A stretch of 64,000 nucleotides of DNA from Billgrantia desiderata (lineage in GTDB: Bacteria > Pseudomonadota > Gammaproteobacteria > Pseudomonadales > Halomonadaceae). Positions 62,372-64,000 of the stretch are shown one piece after another. The first letter of the stretch is position 1; the number at the start of each line of letters is the position of its first letter. Under the pieces are notes generated by a model. It made no database searches. It worked only from the letters and a program-made list of their open reading frames with translations, and was not told the origin of the DNA. The DNA is taken from NCBI GenBank assembly GCA_011742915.1, contig JAAQTN010000009.1, positions 62,001-126,000 on the forward strand, in the 5' to 3' direction. A program made the translations under genes and the position numbers.

Positions 62372-63865
62372 ATGACCGAACCCTATCTCCGCTTCGACGG
62401 CATCAGCATGGTCTTTCCCGGCGTGCGAGCGCTGGACGGGGTCAGCTTCGGTGCCCATGCCGGCCAGGTGCATGCGCTGATGGGCGAGAATGGCGCCGGC
62501 AAGTCGACGCTGCTCAAGGTGCTCAGCGGGGTCAACCGTCCCAGCGAAGGGGCGCTGTGGATCGACGGCGAGCGCCACGTGTTCGCCAACGCCCGCGAGG
62601 CGCTGGCTCAGGGCATCGCCATCATCTACCAGGAGCTGACCCTGTCGCCGAACATGACGGTGGCCGAGAACCTGCTGCTGGGCCAGTTGCCCACCCGCCA
62701 TGGCTTCATCAAGCGCCGCCAGCTGCGTGAGCGGGCGCTGGCGATCCTTGCCGATCTCGGCGAGGGCGACATTCACCCCTCGACCAAGGTCCGCGAACTC
62801 TCCATCGGCCAGCAGCAGATGATCGAGATCGGCCGCGCGCTGCTGCGCAACGCCCGCATCATCGCCTTCGATGAGCCCACCAGCAGCCTGTCCGTTCAGG
62901 AGACGCGTCAGCTCAAGCGCATCATCTCCCGGCTGCGCGAAGAGGGCCGTGTGGTGCTCTACGTCACCCACCGCATGGAGGAGGTCTTCGACATGTGCGA
63001 TGCGGTCACCGTGTTCCGCGACGGCAAGCACATCCGCACCCATGCCAGCCTCGCCGTCCTGGATCACGACACCCTGGTCAGCGAGATGGTCGGCCGCGAT
63101 ATCGAGGACGTCTACGGCTACCGCGAGCGAGAGCGGGGCGAGGTGATCCTGGAGATCGACGCCATTGAGGGGCGGGGGCTGAAGGCGCCGGTGAGCTTCG
63201 AGGTGAGGCGTGGCGAAGTGTTCGGCCTGTTCGGTCTGGTCGGCGCGGGGCGCAGCGAGCTGATGCGGCTGGTGTGCGGCGCCGAGAGGGCCAGCGCGGG
63301 CGAGGTGCGCTTCCAGGGCCAGGCGCGGCGCTTCGCCAGCCCCGGCGAGGCGATCCGCATGGGGATCGCCATGTGCCCCGAGGATCGCAAGTCCCAGGGC
63401 ATCTTCCCGGTGGCCAGCGTCGCCGACAACCTCAACATCAGCTGTCGGCGCTTCTTCAGGCGCTGGGGCGTGCTGCGCGACACCCGTCGCGAGCGCGCCA
63501 ACGCCGAGGCGTACATCCAGCGGCTCAGCATCAAGACCCCGGGCCCGCGCACGGCCATCGGCACGCTCTCGGGCGGCAACCAGCAGAAGGTGATCCTGGC
63601 ACGCTGGCTGGCCGAGAAGATCGAGCTGTTCGTGGTCGACGAGCCGACCCGCGGCATCGACGTGGGCGCGCGCCGCGACATCTACACCCTGCTCTTCGAC
63701 CTGACCGAACAGGGCAAGAGCGTCGTGGTGATCTCCAGCGACCTGGCCGAAGTGAGTTCGATCTGCGACCGCATCGGCGTCATGCGCGACGGCGCCCTGG
63801 TCGAGGTCGTGCCGCGCCACGAGGCCACCCAGGAACGCCTGCTGGGGCTGGCCCTGCCCGCCTGA
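62372..63865 (+). CDS. araG: L-arabinose ABC transporter ATP-binding protein
   Basis: A 497-residue double-ATPase subunit typical of sugar importers. First domain: Walker [10 protein letters not shown], signature [11 protein letters not shown], Walker [13 protein letters not shown]. Second domain: altered P-loop [10 protein letters not shown], signature [14 protein letters not shown], Walker [15 protein letters not shown]. AraG-like features and position just after araF (31 bases) set the call. The ATPase energises import of arabinose through AraH. Confidence 0.93.
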   Translation: MTEPYLRFDGISMVFPGVRALDGVSFGAHAGQVHALMGENGAGKSTLLKVLSGVNRPSEGALWIDGERHVFANAREALAQGIAIIYQELTLSPNMTVAENLLLGQLPTRHGFIKRRQLRERALAILADLGEGDIHPSTKVRELSIGQQQMIEIGRALLRNARIIAFDEPTSSLSVQETRQLKRIISRLREEGRVVLYVTHRMEEVFDMCDAVTVFRDGKHIRTHASLAVLDHDTLVSEMVGRDIEDVYGYRERERGEVILEIDAIEGRGLKAPVSFEVRRGEVFGLFGLVGAGRSELMRLVCGAERASAGEVRFQGQARRFASPGEAIRMGIAMCPEDRKSQGIFPVASVADNLNISCRRFFRRWGVLRDTRRERANAEAYIQRLSIKTPGPRTAIGTLSGGNQQKVILARWLAEKIELFVVDEPTRGIDVGARRDIYTLLFDLTEQGKSVVVISSDLAEVSSICDRIGVMRDGALVEVVPRHEATQERLLGLALPA

Positions 63866-63903
63866 CGACTCGCCCGACAACATCAACGACAGAGAGAGAC
63901 GCC

Positions 63904-64000
63904 ATGACAACCCACAAATTTGCCGGGCGGGGCGGTAGCGTGGCTGCCGCTCCGCCGCGCCGGGGGCTGCCCAAGCCCCTGCGCACCCTGCTCGACACCT
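63904..64000 (+). CDS. araH: L-arabinose ABC transporter permease, 3' part outside window
   Basis: Only the first 32 codons are visible (MTTHKFAGRGGSVAAAPPRRG, then LPKPLRTLLDT). The start lies 38 bases after araG with AGAGAGAG ahead. By position in araF-araG-araH, and from the cytoplasmic polar N-terminus seen in sugar permeases, it is almost certainly the membrane subunit; the visible part alone does not prove it. Confidence 0.75.
   Translation, partial: MTTHKFAGRGGSVAAAPPRRGLPKPLRTLLDT

Noticed and set aside
1-64000. CRISPR arrays, rRNA, tRNA genes, insertion sequences, prophage genes or a replication origin
   Set aside because: I looked for regular short repeats, transposase or phage proteins and conserved RNA segments and saw none; a covariance search for tRNA was not possible.

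Overview
The window is high-GC DNA with closely packed operons and many long antisense shadow frames. It most resembles a moderately halophilic gammaproteobacterium of the Halomonas type. This is inferred from the PHA synthase, acidic low-complexity segments in exported cell-wall enzymes, the TAXI-TRAP transporter and the layout of the nitrate genes; no rRNA or tRNA is present to confirm it.

Layout. 0-11.2 kb: a poly(3-hydroxyalkanoate) synthase cut by the left edge, a three-gene membrane-fusion/ABC export operon, an HtrA-like protease, a P-type cation ATPase, an AT-rich GNAT gene and a GGDEF protein. 11.4-16.6 kb: a variable region with a NERD/zinc-ribbon protein, then an AT-rich block (coiled-coil membrane protein, DUF4062 protein, small monooxygenase-fold protein) separated by attC-like sites of the integron type, then a VOC/PhnB-type gene. 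16.7-27.2 kb: assimilatory nitrate/nitrite reduction (nirD, nirB, NasC-like flavoprotein, nasS, nasT, and divergent nasA-cobA). 27.2-38.8 kb: Rho_N/SAP-like protein, AI-2E-family permease, degenerate HD-GYP response regulator, peroxiredoxin, GFA protein, HDAC-family deacetylase, and a LysR gene divergent from a TAXI-TRAP plus split AtuA operon. 38.9-45.0 kb: nitrate ABC transporter nasF-nasE-nasD, nasR, and narK. 45.3-58.1 kb: two L,D-transpeptidases, a DUF1127 protein, an ABC exporter, an M23 endopeptidase, pirin, LysR, glutathionyl-hydroquinone reductase, YaiI and a DEAD-box helicase. 58.2-64 kb: oxidative L-arabinose catabolism and the AraFGH importer, with araH cut by the right edge.

How it works together. 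NarK and NasFED would import nitrate, NasA (fed by the NasC-like flavoprotein) would reduce it to nitrite, NirBD would reduce nitrite to ammonium, and CobA would supply the siroheme precursor. Each of the three reductase/ABC transport operons has a leader RNA with two hairpins showing hexaloops (or a near-hexaloop) with A at position 1 and G at position 4, the second overlapping a terminator: the known ANTAR antitermination target. Two ANTAR proteins are encoded here, NasT with its sensor NasS, and NasR. Sigma-54-like promoters precede nasF, nasA and narK, and a weaker one precedes the nirB operon, consistent with nitrogen control by NtrC.

The least ordinary parts are the attC-bounded AT-rich block with an unrecognised coiled-coil membrane protein next to a DUF4062 protein (a candidate defence or stress cassette pair), and the doubled nitrate-responsive antitermination wiring.
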